Assembly (NCBI RefSeq): GCF_021441885.1 | Contig: NZ_CP090438.1 | Location: forward strand, 310,001 to 374,000 | DNA from: Vibrio maritimus | Lineage (GTDB): Bacteria; Pseudomonadota; Gammaproteobacteria; Enterobacterales; Vibrionaceae | DNA length: 64,000 nt | Direction of reading: 5' to 3' | Notes under the pieces: generated by a model | Seen by the model: the letters and a program-made list of their open reading frames with translations, nothing else | Told to the model about the DNA's origin: nothing | The model's database searches: none | Shown here: positions 61,684 to 64,000 of the stretch, in pieces | How positions within the stretch are numbered: position 1 is the first letter of the stretch | Layout: each line of letters begins with the position of its first letter | Translations under genes and position numbers: made by a program

Positions 61684-61776
61684 GGTGAGGTGGCCGAGAG
61701 GCTGAAGGCGCTCCCCTGCTAAGGGAGTATACGGTTTGTAGCCGTATCGAGGGTTCGAATCCCTCCCTCACCGCCA
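61684..61776 (+). tRNA. tRNA-Ser (anticodon GCT), copy 1
   Basis: 93 bases, class II with a long variable arm. Acceptor GGTGAGG/CCTCACC, discriminator G, encoded CCA. The anticodon loop is CTGCTAA. Confidence 0.97.
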
Positions 61777-61821
61777 TTCTTGCATTGTGTTGTATGACAC
61801 TGTTCTTATTGAACATATTGC

Positions 61822-61898
61822 GCGCTCGTAGCTCAGCTGGATAGAGTACCTGGCTACGAACCAGGCGGTCGAAGGTTCGAATCCTTCCGAGCGCGCCA
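61822..61898 (+). tRNA. tRNA-Arg (anticodon ACG), copy 1
   Basis: 77 bases. Acceptor GCGCTCG/CGAGCGC, discriminator G, CCA. The anticodon loop is CTACGAA; A34 would be edited to inosine by TadA. Confidence 0.97.
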
Positions 61899-61925
61899 TT
61901 TCTCTCTTCGGAGCGAAATACATGT

Positions 61926-62018
61926 GGTGAGGTGGCCGAGAGGCTGAAGGCGCTCCCCTGCTAAGGGAGTATACGGTTTGTAGCCGTATCGAGGGTTCGA
62001 ATCCCTCCCTCACCGCCA
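61926..62018 (+). tRNA. tRNA-Ser (anticodon GCT), copy 2
   Basis: Same 93-base sequence as copy 1. It begins the second Ser-Arg pair. Confidence 0.97.
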
Positions 62019-62087
62019 TTTATTGACTGTTTCAGTCAATTTTTTTGTTCAAAAAGAAATTAAATGTGATATGCTTCACAACCTTGC

Positions 62088-62164
62088 GCGCTCGTAGCTC
62101 AGCTGGATAGAGTACCTGGCTACGAACCAGGCGGTCGAAGGTTCGAATCCTTCCGAGCGCGCCA
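62088..62164 (+). tRNA. tRNA-Arg (anticodon ACG), copy 2
   Basis: Same 77-base sequence as copy 1. Confidence 0.97.
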
Positions 62165-62267
62165 TTCTCTCTTTTTGTAGAGGATGCCCTTTGGGAAAGG
62201 ACTTTCTCTTATAGAGAAAAAAGGGTAATGCCCTGTAACGTCAAATGACAATGCGAAAACTTATTGC

Positions 62268-62344
62268 GCGCTCGTAGCTCAGCTGGATAGAGTACCTGGC
62301 TACGAACCAGGCGGTCGAAGGTTCGAATCCTTCCGAGCGCGCCA
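62268..62344 (+). tRNA. tRNA-Arg (anticodon ACG), copy 3
   Basis: Same 77-base sequence. Its upstream spacer shares the GACAATGCGAAAAC motif with the spacer before copy 5. Confidence 0.97.
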
Positions 62345-62423
62345 TTCTCTTTGAAAGAGCGTTCTTTTTGAAAGAGACAGGGGAAGCCCTGCATCGTTAA
62401 CTGACAACACGAAAATTTGTTGC

Positions 62424-62500
62424 GCGCTCGTAGCTCAGCTGGATAGAGTACCTGGCTACGAACCAGGCGGTCGAAGGTTCGAATCCTTCCGAGCGCGCCA
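62424..62500 (+). tRNA. tRNA-Arg (anticodon ACG), copy 4
   Basis: Same 77-base sequence. The spacer is a diverged version of its neighbours (GACAACACGAAAATTTGTTG). Confidence 0.97.
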
Positions 62501-62567
62501 TTCATTCTACTTTGTAGAGAAAAGGGTAATGCCCTGCAGCGTCGAATGACAATGCGAAAACTGTTGC

Positions 62568-62644
62568 GCGCTCGTAGCTCAGCTGGATAGAGTACCTGGC
62601 TACGAACCAGGCGGTCGAAGGTTCGAATCCTTCCGAGCGCGCCA
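62568..62644 (+). tRNA. tRNA-Arg (anticodon ACG), copy 5
   Basis: Same 77-base sequence, 144 bases after copy 4. Confidence 0.97.
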
Positions 62645-62712
62645 TTTTCTTTCTTTACAGAGACCTAGGGTATTGCCCTGCAGCGTCGAATGACAATGCA
62701 AAAATTTGTTGC

Positions 62713-62789
62713 GCGCTCGTAGCTCAGCTGGATAGAGTACCTGGCTACGAACCAGGCGGTCGAAGGTTCGAATCCTTCCGAGCGCGCCA
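62713..62789 (+). tRNA. tRNA-Arg (anticodon ACG), copy 6
   Basis: Same 77-base sequence, 145 bases after copy 5. It is the last gene of the array. Confidence 0.97.
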
Positions 62790-62798
62790 TTCTTTTGG

Positions 62799-62823
62799 AA
62801 CCTCGCTTCGGCGGGGTTTTTTA
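62799..62823 (+). terminator. Terminator of the tRNA array
   Basis: AACCTCGC-TTCG-GCGGGGTT followed by six T, 10 bases past the last tRNA-Arg. Confidence 0.92.
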
Positions 62824-63198
62824 TTAACAAAAATTTATCATATCAATAACCTTATTATTACAACGCAATGTTTTTAAACGAAAAATTGCGGTAATTTTAA
62901 GCGTGTCCCAGTTTTTCAACTTTAGTTTGTTTATGTTGAGATCTCATGTGAGGTCATAGTATGAAGTTCTGTGTAAGCCTAAATACACCATAAATTGTCG
63001 TGTGCATCATAGTTTTTCATTCGAATGACGTTTTAATGACGGCGTAAGATTAAACAAAATTGACAAACTTTCACCAATCGAGATAATCCTAGACCTCTTG
63101 CAATGGATCGATGCAAGGCCATTGTGAGTCAATCAGTGAGCAGTGACGCCACAAAAACGATTGAGTAACTTGTCAGGATGACAAAGAAAGGAAGCAAC
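62824..63198 (+). promoter_or_regulatory. Gene-free region upstream of oadGA
   Basis: About 375 bases, A/T-rich at first. A good promoter is at 63060-63087: TTGACA, 16 bases, GATAAT. Downstream, CTTGCA (63097) can pair with TGCAAG (63112), while the overlapping CAATGG (63101) can pair with CCATTG (63119), so two exclusive hairpins are possible in the leader. Confidence 0.5.
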
Positions 63199-63456
63199 AT
63201 GACTAATATTGGAAGCCTGCTAGGAGATGCAGCCACCCTCATGCTAACGGGTATGGCCGTGGTATTTGTATTCCTAACAATCCTCGTTTATCTCGTTCGG
63301 TTAATGTCAAAATTGGTACCAGAAGAAGTACCAGAACCGATCGCAGTTCCTACTCAGAATAAAACCCAACCATCCCCCTCAAATGGTGTTAGCCCGAATG
63401 TGGTGGCAGCAATTTCTGCCGCTGTCCATCAATACCGCACTTCGGCCGCTAAATAG
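63199..63456 (+). CDS. oadG: Oxaloacetate decarboxylase gamma chain
   Basis: Small membrane subunit that assembles the Na+-pumping oxaloacetate decarboxylase. There is one TM helix (LMLTGMAVVFVFLTILVYLVR split around residues 14-34), then a Pro-rich linker and a short C-terminal VAAISAAVHQYR segment that contacts the alpha subunit. ATG 63199 has GGAAG upstream and gives 85 residues; the open frame to 63178 adds MTKKGSN and is less likely. oadA follows 36 bases later. Confidence 0.92.
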   Translation: MTNIGSLLGDAATLMLTGMAVVFVFLTILVYLVRLMSKLVPEEVPEPIAVPTQNKTQPSPSNGVSPNVVAAISAAVHQYRTSAAK

Positions 63457-63492
63457 ATTGAGTTAAAAAAGCTTAAAAAGGAGTTTATGAGC

Positions 63493-64000
63493 ATGTCTAA
63501 ACCACTTGCTATCACGGACGTGGTACTTCGTGACGCCCACCAATCTTTGTTTGCTACGCGCATGCGTATTGAAGATATGTTACCGATCGCAGCCGAGCTT
63601 GATAAGGTTGGCTACTGGTCCCTAGAAACGTGGGGGGGAGCGACCTTTGATGCCTGTATTCGATTCTTGGGTGAAGATCCATGGGAGCGTTTGCGCGAGC
63701 TAAAAAAGGCCATGCCGAACACACCTATGCAAATGCTACTTCGTGGTCAAAACCTACTGGGTTATCGCCACTATGCAGATGACGTTGTTGAAAAGTTTGT
63801 TGAGCGTGCACACGCCAATGGTATGGATGTGTTCCGTATCTTTGATGCGATGAACGATGTTCGTAACTTTGAAAAAGCAGTGAAAGCAGCTGTTGATGTC
63901 GGCGCACATGCTCAGGGCACGCTGTCTTATACGACAAGCCCAGTTCACAACACCGATACTTGGGTCGATCTTGCTAAGCGTCTTGAAGACTTAGGCTGTC
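63493..64000 (+). CDS. oadA: Oxaloacetate decarboxylase alpha chain, N-terminal part (truncated by window edge)
   Basis: Carboxyltransferase subunit that moves CO2 from oxaloacetate to biotin. The N-terminal HMGL-like barrel is clear: DVVLRDAHQSLFATRMR (catalytic Asp), GYWSLETWGGATFDACIRFL, MLLRGQNLLGYRHYADDVV and VFRIFDAMNDVRN. ATG 63493 (MSKPLAITD) is nine bases after AGGAG; the ATG at 63487 is only three bases after it. About 169 of some 590-600 residues are visible, so the biotinyl domain is outside. Confidence 0.96.
   Translation, partial: MSKPLAITDVVLRDAHQSLFATRMRIEDMLPIAAELDKVGYWSLETWGGATFDACIRFLGEDPWERLRELKKAMPNTPMQMLLRGQNLLGYRHYADDVVEKFVERAHANGMDVFRIFDAMNDVRNFEKAVKAAVDVGAHAQGTLSYTTSPVHNTDTWVDLAKRLEDLGC

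Larger units (their letters stand above)
62165..62712 (+). repeat. Repeated spacers of the tRNA-Arg array
   Basis: Spacers between tRNA-Arg copies 2-6 share the pattern GGG(T/A)A(T)TGCCCTG(C/T)A-CGTCGAATGACAATGCGAAAA-TTGC (quoted in parts). The whole gene-plus-spacer unit repeats at about 145-180 bases, which points to tandem duplication. Each spacer carries GGG...CCC pairs that could form processing stems. Confidence 0.75.

Noticed and set aside
61684..62789. CRISPR-like array (regular repeats and spacers)
   Set aside because: The repeats are 77-base tRNA genes with clear cloverleaf, anticodon and CCA. The spacers are related to each other and no cas gene is near.
61768..62830. Minus-strand frames reading repeated ...RIRTFDRLVRSQVLYPAELRAR... 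segments
   Set aside because: These are antisense translations of the tRNA-Arg and tRNA-Ser genes, a classic misannotation in genomes with tRNA arrays.

Overview
The window is a near-continuous stretch of core chromosome from a member of the Vibrionaceae, most likely Vibrio (large chromosome). The support is the 16S sequence type, the gene content (Mla, Lpt, rpoN-hpf-ptsN-rapZ-ptsO, HD-GYP with an N-terminal DUF3391-type domain, Na+-pumping oxaloacetate decarboxylase beside a tRNA-Arg array and csrA), and gene clustering that resembles Vibrio chromosome I as I recall it. Species cannot be set from this alone. I saw no insertion sequence, prophage, integron, CRISPR array or restriction/defence island. 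Codon use and base composition look even outside the RNA genes.

Layout. 1-8600: the C-terminal part of dnaB, alr, yjbQ (reverse), pgi, an RDD membrane protein (reverse), tRNA-Leu(CAA), a pair of genes resembling helicase-loader/primosome proteins (DnaT-like then lambda-P-like), and an HD-GYP c-di-GMP phosphodiesterase. 8600-20050: two complete rRNA operons in tandem. The first carries tRNA-Glu in its 16S-23S spacer. The second carries tRNA-Ala(GGC) and ends with tRNA-Asp and a strong terminator. 20100-31960: lysC under a lysine riboswitch, a class V aminotransferase, valS, holC, pepA, divergent lptF-lptG, and mgtE. 32080-39800: one long reverse-strand cluster in transcription order yrbG-kdsD-kdsC-lptC-lptA-lptB-rpoN-hpf-ptsN-rapZ-ptsO, with overlaps or very short gaps. 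40085-45470: forward cluster mlaFEDCB-ibaG-murA and a PlsC-type acyltransferase. 45500-50070: reverse ridA, pyrBI with an attenuator and a pyrL leader peptide, argF behind tandem ARG boxes, and arcA. 50630-59780: rraB, an orphan GH2-like sugar-binding-fold protein, mutS (reverse), pncC, recA with a LexA box, recX, alaS. 59990-64000: a second aspartokinase behind a structured leader, csrA, an array of two tRNA-Ser and six tRNA-Arg genes, oadG and the start of oadA.

How the parts fit. Much of the window serves the cell envelope: LPS precursor synthesis (kdsC, kdsD), LPS export (lptA/B/C and lptF/G), phospholipid trafficking (mlaA-independent core mlaFEDCB), peptidoglycan (murA, alr) and acyl-lipid synthesis (plsC-type). 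A second theme is translation supply: rRNA, tRNAs, valS, alaS, csrA, hpf. A third is aspartate- and carbamoyl-phosphate-linked metabolism: two aspartokinases, pyrBI, argF, arcA. Four cis-regulatory devices can be read directly: the lysine riboswitch (lysC), the pyrL attenuator, the argF ARG boxes and the recA SOS box.

The most unusual observations are compensatory base-pair differences between the two 23S copies, the DnaT/lambda-P-like gene pair in a core locus, the catalytic-domain-less GH2-like gene, the structured leader before the second aspartokinase, and the repeated spacer of the tRNA-Arg array. I found no convincing wholly new system; the nearest candidate is the helicase-loader-like pair.
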